Below are positions 54,064-62,817 of a stretch of 64,000 nucleotides of DNA, in pieces (position 1 is the stretch's first letter; each line of letters starts with the position of its first letter). This DNA comes from a candidate division KSB1 bacterium. GTDB taxonomy: Bacteria; Zhuqueibacterota; Zhuqueibacteria; Zhuqueibacterales; Zhuqueibacteraceae. Under the pieces are notes generated by a model. The model had not been told where the DNA came from. It ran no database searches and saw only the letters and a program-made list of their open reading frames with translations. The stretch is taken from NCBI GenBank assembly GCA_034506255.1, contig JAPDPX010000011.1:62001-126000 (forward strand), in the 5' to 3' direction. Made by a program: the position numbers and the translations under genes.

Positions 54064-54339
54064 TCAGGTTTTGTACGGTGCAAGCAGGCAACCCTGCGCG
54101 CAGCCGGCTTTATCAGGCCAGAGTGTACAACTGGTGACCTTGAGGTTGAATCTGCCGATCGCTGCCGCCAATGCCGCCGCCTTGGCGTCAATGTGAATGG
54201 CGGCGGGCTTTCCGGTTTCCGGGCAAATGAGTTGCCGTTGCTTGCGGTATCGTCGGAACGTGCCCAGCATCACCGGCATCCAAACGTAGAGAACCGCGAG
54301 GGCGGTGATGGCAACGAGAACCAGAAAGGGATGATCCAT
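54064..54339 (-). CDS. Small membrane-anchored protein with C-terminal cysteines
   Basis: The product is 91 residues from ATG 54339, preceded by GGGAGGCTGTC. One hydrophobic helix at the start (HPFLVLVAITALAVLYVWMPVML) is followed by RYRKQRQLICPETGKPAAIHID and a C-terminal CTLWPDKAGCAQGC cluster. I remember this layout (membrane helix, CPETGxPA, then a CxxW..C..C tail) as a family of small uncharacterised proteins in acidobacteria and related groups. The cysteines may bind a metal or haem. Function unknown. Confidence 0.7.
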   Translation of the reverse strand: MDHPFLVLVAITALAVLYVWMPVMLGTFRRYRKQRQLICPETGKPAAIHIDAKAAALAAAIGRFNLKVTSCTLWPDKAGCAQGCLLAPYKT

Positions 54340-54933
54340 GACAGCCTCCCGGTGTTTAACCATGCCGAGGCACGCAAATTCTGTGCACGGAGTCGCTGCT
54401 TGACAATCAACAGATTAGCCCGGCCGGTTTTCGCAAAGATGCGATGAAGCATGGGAATATTCGCGAGGTTGGGAATGGCTCGCCAGCAAGGTGGACGGTC
54501 AATCAATGTAACTGTCGAAAAATTAGGTTGGTCAGCCAACCGGCATGTGGGCGGACGCGGCACAAAAATTGACACGTTTTAATAATTGCCCATTCGCTGT
54601 TGCGAAGGGAACTCTTGCGAAAAATGTTCATGCAACGGCTTGGCCATCGCGTCAGCATAAAACTCTCCACGGCTGGGGAAACAAAAATATCGGCGCCACC
54701 AAGTTTGAAACATTTCAGGACTGAGATTATTTCAGGAAAGAGCAGGTTGGCGCAAGGCTCGTCGTTCACCGGGGACTTCGGCTCAATGACGGGAAAGTGG
54801 AGCGGGCATTGATCGTTCTCCGGGCTCCCTCCTTGCGCGCTCCTCCGCGCCTGCGCCGACCCTATGCGGATGCATGAACGGTGATCTTCCCCCTGCGCTG
54901 TTCATTGTTGTGAATCATCTCAAGGAGCCTGCC
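54340..54933. other. AT-richer gene-free region upstream of citrate synthase
   Basis: About 590 bases with no supported gene. A TTGACA occurs at about 54398 and a TTGACACG at about 54568, but neither has a convincing -10 at the right distance. No structured RNA was recognised. Confidence 0.4.
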
Positions 54934-56220
54934 ATGCCTGACACCCTCACCATCATTGACAATCGCACAGGGAAAAAGTATGAAATTCCCATAGTGCATG
55001 ACACCATCAAGGCCATGGACTTGCGGCAGATCAAAGTCTCTGATGACGACTTTGGGCTGATGAGTTATGATCCGGCTTTTATGAACACCGCCTCCTGCCA
55101 AAGCCGGATTACCTTCATCGACGGCGACAAAGGCATCCTGCGCTATCGCGGTTATCCCATCGAACAGCTCGCCGAAAAAAGCTCCTTTCTCGAAGTCGCC
55201 TACTTGCTCATCCATGGCGAGCTGCCCAGTCCCGCGGCCTACCAGGAGTGGACCCGGCAGATCACCCATCACACCCTGCTCCATGAGAACACCAAAAAAC
55301 TCATGGAAGGATTCCACCATGATGCCCATCCCATGGGCATGGTGATCAGCACGCTGGCGGCCCTCTCCACGTTTTATCCGGACGCCAAGAATATTCGCGA
55401 TCTGGAGGCGCGCAAGCTGCAGATCCACCGCCTGATCGGCAAGATGCCGACGATAGCGGCTTATGCCTATCGCCATCGCCGGGGCCTGCCTTATGTCTAT
55501 CCGGACAACGAGCTGAGCTACACCGGCAACTTTCTCAACATGCTGTTCAAGATGACCGAGCTCAAGTACCAGCCCAATCCGGTGCTGGAACGCGCGCTCG
55601 ACATCCTGTTCATCCTGCATGCGGATCATGAGCAAAACTGCAGCGCCAACGTCATGCGCAGCATCGGCAGCTCGCTCGCTGATCCTTTTGTTGCCATGGC
55701 CGGCGCCGCGGCCGCGCTCTATGGCCCGTTGCACGGCGGCGCCAACGAGGAAGTCCTGCGCATGCTGCATGAGATTGGCTCCAAGGACAAGGTGCCGGAT
55801 TTCATCAAGCGCGTCAAAGCCGGCGAAGGCCGCTTGATGGGCTTCGGCCATCGCATCTACAAGAACTACGATCCGCGCGCCAGGATCATCAAGGAGACCG
55901 CCGACAAGGTGTTCGAAGTCACCGGCCGCAATCCCCTGCTCGACATTGCCCTGGAGCTGGAGCGCATCGCCCTGCAGGATGATTACTTCATCAAGCGCAA
56001 ACTCTACCCCAATGTCGATTTTTACTCCGGCATCATCTATCAGGCGATGGGCTTCCCGACCGACGCCTTCACCGTGCTGTTCGCCATTCCGCGAACCGCC
56101 GGCTGGATTGCGCAGTGGCAGGAGTTGCTGCTCGATCCCGAGCAAAAGATCGCGCGGCCCCGCCAGGTTTATCTGGGAGCCGGCAAGCGTGACTACGTGC
56201 CGATCGACAAGCGGGCGTGA
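54934..56220 (+). CDS. gltA: Citrate synthase
   Basis: The product is 428 residues from ATG 54934, with AAGGAGCCTGCC directly upstream; an earlier in-frame start at 54874 lacks a site. All catalytic regions are present: the EGFHHDAHPMGM segment, the substrate histidine in YGPLHGGANEE, GFGHRIYKNYDPRA, and the catalytic aspartate in NVDFYSGIIYQAMG. The length is that of type II bacterial enzymes. It condenses acetyl-CoA and oxaloacetate into citrate, entering the TCA cycle. It is followed by a receiver-domain protein and malate dehydrogenase on the same strand. Confidence 0.95.
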   Translation: MPDTLTIIDNRTGKKYEIPIVHDTIKAMDLRQIKVSDDDFGLMSYDPAFMNTASCQSRITFIDGDKGILRYRGYPIEQLAEKSSFLEVAYLLIHGELPSPAAYQEWTRQITHHTLLHENTKKLMEGFHHDAHPMGMVISTLAALSTFYPDAKNIRDLEARKLQIHRLIGKMPTIAAYAYRHRRGLPYVYPDNELSYTGNFLNMLFKMTELKYQPNPVLERALDILFILHADHEQNCSANVMRSIGSSLADPFVAMAGAAAALYGPLHGGANEEVLRMLHEIGSKDKVPDFIKRVKAGEGRLMGFGHRIYKNYDPRARIIKETADKVFEVTGRNPLLDIALELERIALQDDYFIKRKLYPNVDFYSGIIYQAMGFPTDAFTVLFAIPRTAGWIAQWQELLLDPEQKIARPRQVYLGAGKRDYVPIDKRA

Positions 56221-56300
56221 GCGATCACGCGCAGGATTCCGGGTGGTGGCCACCGTGCCGCCCGGCGGCCAACACCCGGGCGCCAGAAAGGAGCGAAGCC

Positions 56301-56660
56301 ATGGCGCGTGTGATGTTGATTGAAGACGAGGCCAATCTCCGGCGGCTTTACCGCCTCGAACTCGGCAGGGAGGGCTACGACGTCATCGATGCCAATTCGG
56401 AAGCCGACGCCCTGCGAAAATTGGGGCGGGAAAAGATCGATGCCGTGGTGTTGGACCTGCGCTTGTGGGATCACTGGGGCATCGATCTGCTGGACGAGAT
56501 TCTGGCCCGGCGGCGGGATGTCCCGATCATCATCAATACTGCCTACAGCCAGTGGCGCAACGATTTTCATCTCTGGGGCGCCGATGCCTTCGTCACCAAA
56601 TCCTCGGATTTGACGGAATTGAAGCAGGCGCTGGCACACGCCCTCGAGCGCCGTAATTGA
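56301..56660 (+). CDS. Stand-alone response-regulator receiver domain
   Basis: The product is 119 residues from ATG 56301, with AAAGGAGCGAAGCC upstream. It is a complete CheY-type receiver: acidic pair E8/D9 (MLIEDEANL), phospho-acceptor D52 (VVLDLRLWD), T80 (IIINTAY) and K100 (FVTKSSDL). No output domain follows. Unusually, it lies between citrate synthase and malate dehydrogenase, with no kinase gene in sight. It could act by protein contact, as CheY or Spo0F do. Confidence 0.87.
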   Translation: MARVMLIEDEANLRRLYRLELGREGYDVIDANSEADALRKLGREKIDAVVLDLRLWDHWGIDLLDEILARRRDVPIIINTAYSQWRNDFHLWGADAFVTKSSDLTELKQALAHALERRN

Positions 56661-57152
56661 GCCTGGGGCTGTGGGATGCTGTATTGGGGGGGTTGCACTG
56701 CATCAGCAAGTGCAGGGGAAAAGGGGTGTTTTTTATCGAAGCAGAAATGCCCGCTGTGCGATCCTGGTCAACCACAGCGCCATGAGACCAGAACGAATTA
56801 CTTGTCGCGGTGCTCCTGCAGGAGGGCCCGCGAAAGCCGCAGCACAAATCATGTATCCGTATCCGCGAGGACAGCCGCGGTCGCTGCGGCCACTCTCCCC
56901 GGCTCGTCGAAATCCGGAGCGCATCTGGCAGGAGCTGTCGCTGTGATTGCCGCCCTTCCTCAGCTTCCCGCGGGCTTGCGCTGACCGCTGTGCTTGTGGG
57001 AGCAATGAAATCAGCGCCCGCGTTGCCGTTTCCAGCAGCCACATATTGCCGCGTCCTCCCCTCCGCTTGTTTCTTTCCGCCCGCTGCGATTGCGACACCC
57101 AGGCGCTGTTCACTGTCTGCCGGTTGCTGTTCCAAAGAAGGAGAACGGCCTC
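56661..57152. other. Intergenic region upstream of malate dehydrogenase
   Basis: About 490 bases with no supported gene on either strand. Frames open through it lack ribosome sites and domain signals. No clear promoter or terminator seen. Confidence 0.4.
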
Positions 57153-58088
57153 ATGAAAATCTCAGTCATTGGCGCGGGCCATGTCGGTGCCACCATCGCC
57201 TTGCTGCTGGCGCAGAAGCGTCTGGGCGATATTGTGCTGCTGGATGTGGTGCCGGGCCTGGCGGAGGGCAAGGCGCTCGACATGGCCGAAGCCAGTCCGG
57301 TGGATCGCTTTGCGAGCAACATTGTGGGAAGCTGCCGGATTGAAGACGTGCTGGACTCCAATCTGGTGGTGATGGCCGCCGGCCGCGCACGCACGCCCGG
57401 CATGACCCGCATGGATTTGCTGGCCCATAATGCCGCGATTGTCACCAGTGTCATGCGTCAGGTGGCGGAGCTGGCGCCGCAAGCCCTGGTCGTGATGGTC
57501 ACCAATCCCCTGGACGTCATGTGTTATGCCGCATGGCAGACCACTGGTTTTCCCAAGCAGCGCATCCTGGGCATGGCCGGTGCACTGGACGCGGCACGCC
57601 TGCGTTATTTCATCGCTGCCGCGCTCAACGTCGCGGTGGAAGATATCCAGGCCATGGTTTTGGGTGGCCACGGCGATGCCATGGTGCTGCTGCCGCGCTA
57701 CGCGACCGTGTCCGGCATTCCGCTCGCCCAGTTGCTGCCGGCCACGGCGCTCGCCAAAATTCTGGAACGGACACGCGAAGCCGGCACGGAAATCGTGCAG
57801 CTTTTGAAAACCGGCAGTGCCTATTATGCCCCCGCGGCTGCCACCGCCCAAATGGTGGAAGCCCTCGTGCTGGACGAACGCCGTCTGCTGCCGGCCTCTG
57901 TTTATCTCGAAGGGGAATACAGCCTGCACGACGTCTTTCTGGGCGTGCCCGTGATTCTCGGCGGCAATGGTGTCGAAAAGATCGTCGAGATCGAACTGAC
58001 GGAGGAGGAGCACGAGGCGCTGCGGCTCTCAGCATTGGAGGTGGCCGAGGGAATCCGCGAATGGCAAAAGCTCGCCCGGCCGGGTTGA
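57153..58088 (+). CDS. mdh: Malate dehydrogenase
   Basis: The product is 311 residues from ATG 57153, after AAGAAGGAGAACGGCCTC. The NAD motif is VIGAGHVGATIA, and the acidic residue in VLLDVVPG indicates NAD. The specificity loop AGRARTPGMTRMDLL has the two arginines that mark malate rather than lactate dehydrogenases. VTNPLDVMCYAAW is the cofactor/substrate strand, the catalytic histidine is in VLGGHGDAMV, and TGSAYYAPAAATAQM closes the site. It converts malate to oxaloacetate, the direct substrate of the citrate synthase encoded two genes before. Confidence 0.94.
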   Translation: MKISVIGAGHVGATIALLLAQKRLGDIVLLDVVPGLAEGKALDMAEASPVDRFASNIVGSCRIEDVLDSNLVVMAAGRARTPGMTRMDLLAHNAAIVTSVMRQVAELAPQALVVMVTNPLDVMCYAAWQTTGFPKQRILGMAGALDAARLRYFIAAALNVAVEDIQAMVLGGHGDAMVLLPRYATVSGIPLAQLLPATALAKILERTREAGTEIVQLLKTGSAYYAPAAATAQMVEALVLDERRLLPASVYLEGEYSLHDVFLGVPVILGGNGVEKIVEIELTEEEHEALRLSALEVAEGIREWQKLARPG

Positions 58089-58189
58089 AGGCGGTTTATT
58101 CTCATTCCCCTGACCTGTCCAAACAGCGATGTCAATTGCTGTAAAAATGAATGAAGAGGTATTTGGACTGCTTGTCGGGAGGTGCAATT

Positions 58190-58651
58190 ATGCTGATGCC
58201 GAAACCGTTGCTGAAACCAGCCGCCGGGCTCGGGTTGCTGTGCGCGCTGTGCGTTTGTCATTTGTGTTGCTCCGATCTTGCGTCCCCGATCAACGGACTC
58301 AAAACGCACGACGCCGTGCTGCTGCAAGTTCCGGGCTGCCAGCGCGCCGGCCCGGCCGGGTCAGGCCTGGCGGACTCGTGCTTCAGCTTTCAATTCGAGA
58401 ATGATTTGAAGCTGGAATTTTGCGTCCGTGCCAATTGCTGCCCCGACAGCAACCGCTTCCGGCTGGAGAGCGTGGTGAGACGGGATACCATTACAATCGC
58501 CGTGACGGACACGGCAGCCCGGCTCTGCCGGTGCATCTGTCCCTACCTCATTCGCGCACACTTCCGCAAGCTGCCGGAGGCGCATTACGTGGTGGTGTGC
58601 AATTACGGCGATTCCCTCTACTTCATGCAGCACGTCTATCGCAAAAATTGA
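58190..58651 (+). CDS. Cysteine-rich putative lipoprotein
   Basis: The product is 153 residues from ATG 58190, after GGGAGGTGCAATT. A hydrophobic leader ends in LCALCVCHLCCSD, which offers a lipobox-type cysteine around residue 26-28. The mature part has further cysteines (VPGCQRAG, DSCFSF, FCVRANCCPDSN, LCRCICPYL, VVCNYG), suggesting disulfides or a metal site. I do not recognise a family. It lies between malate dehydrogenase and the phosphotransbutyrylase group on the same strand. Confidence 0.65.
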   Translation: MLMPKPLLKPAAGLGLLCALCVCHLCCSDLASPINGLKTHDAVLLQVPGCQRAGPAGSGLADSCFSFQFENDLKLEFCVRANCCPDSNRFRLESVVRRDTITIAVTDTAARLCRCICPYLIRAHFRKLPEAHYVVVCNYGDSLYFMQHVYRKN

Positions 58652-58900
58652 GCGGCTGTGACAACCGGGACCTTCCTGCAATCAAATTTTTTGCAGAGTG
58701 ATTTTTGCCCCACCGGTAATGCGTGTTGGTCCAAAAACGTTTCAATCCCGGCGGTTCCGAGGTTTCTTACCCCCCCGGGTGTTGCGAGAACCCTGGGGAC
58801 CTCCGGCAACGGCCAGGCCAGTGCCGGCGCATTTTCTCAAAAGCGCGTGATTGCGAACAGACACTAATTCAGGCGCGATGCCGCAATTCAGGGAGGAAGG

Positions 58901-59113
58901 ATGAAGTACGGCGATCTCCTGGTCAATTTTGCCGCCAGCTTTCTGGTGGCATTCGGCGTGACCGTCCTGGTGACGCTGCTGTGGAATCTGATTGCGTCCG
59001 GCACGGCAACGGTGGCATGGCCGGCCGCGTTGCGTTTTGGAATATTGGCCGGCGTCGTGTTTCCGTTGTTGGAAATCTGGCAGCGCAAATCGAAGGGCAG
59101 GAAAAGTGATTGA
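58901..59113 (+). CDS. Small two-helix membrane protein
   Basis: The 70-residue protein begins after AGGGAGGAAGG. It has two hydrophobic segments (LVNFAASFLVAFGVTVLVTLL and AALRFGILAGVVFPLLEIW) and a basic C-terminus (QRKSKGRKSD). It overlaps the next gene by eight bases, so it is translationally linked to the phosphotransbutyrylase. Function unknown. Confidence 0.68.
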   Translation: MKYGDLLVNFAASFLVAFGVTVLVTLLWNLIASGTATVAWPAALRFGILAGVVFPLLEIWQRKSKGRKSD

Positions 59114-60038
59114 GAATTTTGCCGCATTGCGCCGCCTGGCGCAACAGCGCGGCCCCAAGCGGGTGGCGGTGGTGATGGCGGATGACGCCGTGGCGCTCGC
59201 CGCGCTGGCGCAGGCCGTGGCCATGAACCTGGCAACCCCGGTGTTGATCGGCGAGGTGGCGCGCATCCGCGCGCAGCTCGCCATACTCGATGCCGGGGCG
59301 GCGCTGGACAATGCCATCTTGATCGCCGCGCCCAACGCCACTGCCGCCGCTGCCACTGCGGTGAACCTGTGCCGCAACGGGGAAGTGGACTTGCTGCTCA
59401 AGGGGCACCTGCGCACCGATGAGCTGATGCATGCCGTGCTCGACAAGCAGCAGGGGTTGCACACCGGCCGCTTGTTGAGCGATGTGTTGCTTTATGAAGA
59501 CACGCTCACGGGCGTCTGCCGGCTGGTGGGCGTGACCGACGGGGGCATCAATGTCCTGCCCACCCTCGAGCAGAAAAAACAAATCCTCGCAAATGGCGTG
59601 GCAGTGATGCACGCGCTCGGTTGTGCCCGGCCGCGCGTGGCGTTGCTGAGCGCCACCGAGGCGGTGACCCGGGCGGTACCGTCCACCGTTGAGGCCAGGG
59701 CGTTGACCGAGTGGACGGCTGCCGGCGAGGCGGGTGAATGTGAGGTCTTTGGTCCGCTGGCGCTCGACAACGCCCTGCTGGAATCCGCGGCCTTTGCCAA
59801 GGGCATCACCTCGCCGGTCGCCGGTCACGCCGATCTCATGGTGGTGCCCAACCTCGAGGCCGGCAACATTCTCGGCAAAGCGGTGAAATATTTCGGCAAA
59901 TCACCCTGTGGTCATGTGATCGTCGGCGCGCGGGTGCCGGTGTTGATTCCCTCGCGTGTGGAAAGTGCGGAAGACAAGCTCAACGCCGTGGCGCTGGGCG
60001 TCGTGCTTCATGCCAGCCAGCTTGCAGAAAATTCGTGA
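59106..60038 (+). CDS. ptb: Phosphate butyryltransferase (phosphotransbutyrylase/PTA family)
   Basis: The product is 310 residues from GTG 59106, preceded by GGGCAGGAAAA; the frame is open upstream but would run over the small membrane protein. Phosphate acyltransferase marks are LLKGHLRTDELMHAVLD, LLSDVLLYED, VALLSATEAVTRAVPST, ADLMVVPNLEAGNILGKAV and GARVPVLIPSRVESAEDKLN near the end. With butyrate kinase downstream, it converts butyryl-CoA to butyryl phosphate (or the reverse, or a branched-chain acyl version). The MITE-like element at 60103-60287 lies between them. Confidence 0.87.
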   Translation: MIENFAALRRLAQQRGPKRVAVVMADDAVALAALAQAVAMNLATPVLIGEVARIRAQLAILDAGAALDNAILIAAPNATAAAATAVNLCRNGEVDLLLKGHLRTDELMHAVLDKQQGLHTGRLLSDVLLYEDTLTGVCRLVGVTDGGINVLPTLEQKKQILANGVAVMHALGCARPRVALLSATEAVTRAVPSTVEARALTEWTAAGEAGECEVFGPLALDNALLESAAFAKGITSPVAGHADLMVVPNLEAGNILGKAVKYFGKSPCGHVIVGARVPVLIPSRVESAEDKLNAVALGVVLHASQLAENS

Positions 60039-60360
60039 GCCGTTGCCTTGCGCTCCAACGGCAGGCTCTTCATGTGGATGACGTCCGGAAGCACGGGAAC
60101 GACCTGAATTTTGCATCCTCCTCCTGCCACCTCCGCCTGAGAATAAATTCCTCAGGCGCAAAGCTGAAACTGCCTGAGGGCGGCTGCCCATCAATTGGAT
60201 GATAATCCGGCCGTGGCCGACTTGCACTTTGCGCCCGCAATTTTAATCGCAGGCGGTGAGGGCTACACGACCCATGTAAAATTCAGGAACGCAGCAAGGA
60301 TGCAACCTCCCGCAAATCCACCCGGCGCCACAGAAAAAACCTCTGGCGCGGGAAAAGAAC
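60039..60360. other. ptb-buk intergenic region filled by a MITE-like element
   Basis: Of 322 bases, 185 are the inverted-repeat-bounded element described separately. Inside it a hairpin CGCCTGAG-aataaattc-CTCAGGCG (60134-60158) is visible. The 73 bases between the element and butyrate kinase must carry its translation signals, and GGCGCGGGAAAAGAAC precedes the start. Confidence 0.5.
60103..60287. repeat. MITE-like element with nearly perfect 14-bp terminal inverted repeats
   Basis: The left end is CCTGAATTTTGCAT (60103-60116) and the right end ATGTAAAATTCAGG (60274-60287); the ends are reverse complements at 13 of 14 positions. They are the same terminal sequence as at 8544-8793 and the ends at 50702 and 63723, while the interior is different. 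It has no coding capacity. It sits between the phosphotransbutyrylase and kinase genes and contains a short internal hairpin at 60134-60158. Confidence 0.65.
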
Positions 60361-61443
60361 ATGGCGAAAGTGACATTTAAAATTCTCGTCCTCAATCCCG
60401 GCTCCACCTCGACAAAACTGGCCCATTTCGAAAACGAGCAGGCCACCTGGACGGAAACGATCCGCCATCGCGAGGCGGAGCTGGCGCCCTTCGCGCGGCA
60501 GCCCATGCGCGCGCAGTTGCAGTTTCGTCTTGCGGCGGTTCGGGAGATCTTGCAGGCCCGCACCCTCGACCTGCAGAAACTCGACGCGATTGCCGGCCGC
60601 GGCGGCCTGTTGAAACCGCTGGCCAGCGGAACCTATCGCGTGAATGAAGCCATGCTGGCGGATCTGCGTCAGGCGGCGCGCGGCGAACATGCCTCCAATC
60701 TCGGCGCTTTTCTGGCGCATGAACTTGCGGCACAGGCCGGTTGCCCGGCATTCATCGTGGATCCCGTCAGTGTCGATGAATGGCCGCCGGTGGCCCGGCT
60801 CTCCGGTCTGGCTGGTTTGGAGCGGGAATGCCTCTCGCATGCCCTGAACACCAAGGCCATCGCCAAGCGTTTTGCGGCCGAGCAGGGCAGGGGCTATGGT
60901 GAACTACGTTTGATCGTGGCGCATCTCGGCAGCGGCATTTCCATTTCCGCACACGAACACGGCAGAATGATCGACGTCACCAATTCGCGCGAAGAGGGTG
61001 CCTTCTCCACCGAGCGGGCCGGCAGCTTGCCGGTGATGAAACTGGTGGAACTTTGCTTCTCCGGCAAATTCAGCCGGCAGGAAATCGAAACCCGCATCTT
61101 TCGCGAGGGCGGACTGTACTCTTATCTGAACACCAAAGACTTGCTGGAGGTGTTGCGCCGCTGCCAGGCCGGGGAGGAACAGGCGCAGATCGTGTATGAA
61201 GCCATGATTTACCAGATCAGCAAGGAAATCGGCGCGATGGCAGCCGTGCTCGCCGGGCGGGTCGACGCGATCTTGCTCACTGGCGGCATGGTGCATGCAC
61301 CCGGGCTGGTCGACGCCCTGACCAGCCGTGTGCAGTGGATCGCACCGGTTTTTTGTTATCCCGGTGAAGATGAATTGCAGGCGCTGGCGGAGGGCGCACT
61401 GCGCGTGTTACGCGGGCAAGAAGCGGCTTTGGATTATGCTTGA
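60361..61443 (+). CDS. buk: Butyrate kinase
   Basis: The 360-residue ASKHA-type kinase starts at ATG 60361 after GGGAAAAGAAC. Motifs: ILVLNPGSTSTKLAHFE (phosphate loop), AIAGRGGLLKPLASGTYRVN, ASNLGAFLAHELAAQ, IVAHLGSGISISAH and TNSREEGAFSTERAGSLP, plus the adenosine motif ILLTGGMVHAP. These match butyrate/branched-chain fatty acid kinase. It makes ATP from butyryl phosphate and ADP, or activates the free acid. It partners with the phosphotransbutyrylase encoded upstream. Confidence 0.93.
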   Translation: MAKVTFKILVLNPGSTSTKLAHFENEQATWTETIRHREAELAPFARQPMRAQLQFRLAAVREILQARTLDLQKLDAIAGRGGLLKPLASGTYRVNEAMLADLRQAARGEHASNLGAFLAHELAAQAGCPAFIVDPVSVDEWPPVARLSGLAGLERECLSHALNTKAIAKRFAAEQGRGYGELRLIVAHLGSGISISAHEHGRMIDVTNSREEGAFSTERAGSLPVMKLVELCFSGKFSRQEIETRIFREGGLYSYLNTKDLLEVLRRCQAGEEQAQIVYEAMIYQISKEIGAMAAVLAGRVDAILLTGGMVHAPGLVDALTSRVQWIAPVFCYPGEDELQALAEGALRVLRGQEAALDYA

Positions 61444-61466
61444 ATGACTGTCACACGAGTATCACA

Positions 61467-62099
61467 ATGCTGACGATCCTATTGCTGGCAATGCTCATGA
61501 TGGAATGGCAGACCGAAGAACTGGTGAAACTGCCACCGCCGCAACAACGCGGCCAGGTTTCTCTCGAACAAGCGCTGGCGGCTCGCCGGTCGCTGCGGAC
61601 TTTCGGTGCCGCTCCACTGGCGTGGCAGGAGACCGGCCAACTGCTGTGGGCGGCGCAAGGCGTGACTGAACCTCGGGAGGGTCTGCGCACCGCGCCCTCG
61701 GCCGGCGCGCTTTATCCCCTGGAAATCTATGTTGCGACTGCTGCAGGTGTCTTTCATTACCAGCCGCGCGCGCATCAAGTACAACGCGTGCTCGCCCGCG
61801 ATTGCCGCACCGAATTGAGCCGGGCGGCTTGGGAGCAAGAGTGTGTGCGGGACGCCCCCGCGGTTTTCATTCTCACGGCATTCGCCGAACGCACGGCGCG
61901 CAAGTATGGCGAGCGCAGCCGGCGTTATGTTGCTTTTGAAGCCGGCCATGCCGCTCAAAACCTGCTGTTGCAGGCAACCGCGCTGGGTCTGGGCGCCGTG
62001 CCGGTGGGCGCATTCAGTGACGCGCGCCTCGCGAGCGTGCTGCCGCTCGCTGCCGGCGAACAGCCGCTTTATCTCATCCCGGTGGGCCGGCCGGAATAG
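61467..62099 (+). CDS. SagB-type nitroreductase-family protein
   Basis: The product is 210 residues from ATG 61467; a TTG at 61440 overlapping the kinase stop is possible. The N-terminus is hydrophobic (MLTILLLAMLMMEW), perhaps a signal or membrane anchor. The fold marks of SagB-type FMN proteins follow: ALAARRSLRTFG (FMN phosphate contact), LLWAAQGVTEPREGLRTAPSAGALYPLEIYV, and late LLLQATALGLGAVPVGAFSD. Family members oxidise azolines in peptide maturation or reduce other substrates. Here no RiPP precursor or YcaO gene is near. Confidence 0.83.
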   Translation: MLTILLLAMLMMEWQTEELVKLPPPQQRGQVSLEQALAARRSLRTFGAAPLAWQETGQLLWAAQGVTEPREGLRTAPSAGALYPLEIYVATAAGVFHYQPRAHQVQRVLARDCRTELSRAAWEQECVRDAPAVFILTAFAERTARKYGERSRRYVAFEAGHAAQNLLLQATALGLGAVPVGAFSDARLASVLPLAAGEQPLYLIPVGRPE

Positions 62100-62361
62100 T
62101 GTTTGGCAGGATTCGTTCTGCCGGAAGGCGAGCGGGCTGGTTGCGCAACGGTTGCAGCAACGTGGAACGCTTCGCACCGAATGCGCCAGGCGCTTCACCA
62201 CGCTTGGTTTTGGGGCGGGAAATGTTATCTTGTAGCCGGCATGAGAAGACAACTTGTTGACGCCAGATCAGACGTCCGTGCACAGGCGGCGGGCGCGCTG
62301 GCCTGCAGCGCGCGAAACCCATGCGCATGAGCAACCGCTTGCTCAGAGAGGAGGAGCAAAA

Positions 62362-62817
62362 ATGGAACTGAAGAGCACAGCATTTGAAGCCGGCGGCATG
62401 ATTCCCAAACAGTACACCTGCGATGGCCGGAATGTCTCGCCGCCCCTGTCCTGGACCGGCGTGCCGGACGGAACCAGGAGCTTTGCCTTGATTTGTGATG
62501 ACCCCGATGCGCCCATGGGCATCTGGGTGCATTGGGTGCTGTTCAATCTGCCGGCGGAAACGCGCGAGTTGCCGGAGAATCTGCCCCCGCAGAAGAACCT
62601 GCCCAACGGCGCACGCCAAGGTACCAACGATTTCCGCAAAATCGGCTATGGCGGCCCGTGTCCGCCGGGCGGTGAGCATCGTTACTACTTCAAGCTCTAT
62701 GCGCTTGATGCCTTGCTCGAGCTCAAGGCTGGCGCGAACAAGGCCGATTTGCTGCACGCCATGGAAGGCCACATTCTGGCGGAAAGCCGGTTGATGGGAA
62801 GGTATCGCCGGCGCTAG
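62362..62817 (+). CDS. YbhB/YbcL-type PEBP-family protein
   Basis: The product is 151 residues from ATG 62362, after AGAGGAGGAGCAAAA. The phosphatidylethanolamine-binding protein fold is clear: IPKQYTCDGRNVSPPLSW, LICDDPDAPMGIWVHWVLFNLP (the anion-binding DPD.P and HW), and GGEHRYYFKLYALD. Bacterial members bind small ligands, and their role is usually not known. It stands alone with its own upstream gap of 262 bases. Confidence 0.9.
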   Translation: MELKSTAFEAGGMIPKQYTCDGRNVSPPLSWTGVPDGTRSFALICDDPDAPMGIWVHWVLFNLPAETRELPENLPPQKNLPNGARQGTNDFRKIGYGGPCPPGGEHRYYFKLYALDALLELKAGANKADLLHAMEGHILAESRLMGRYRRR

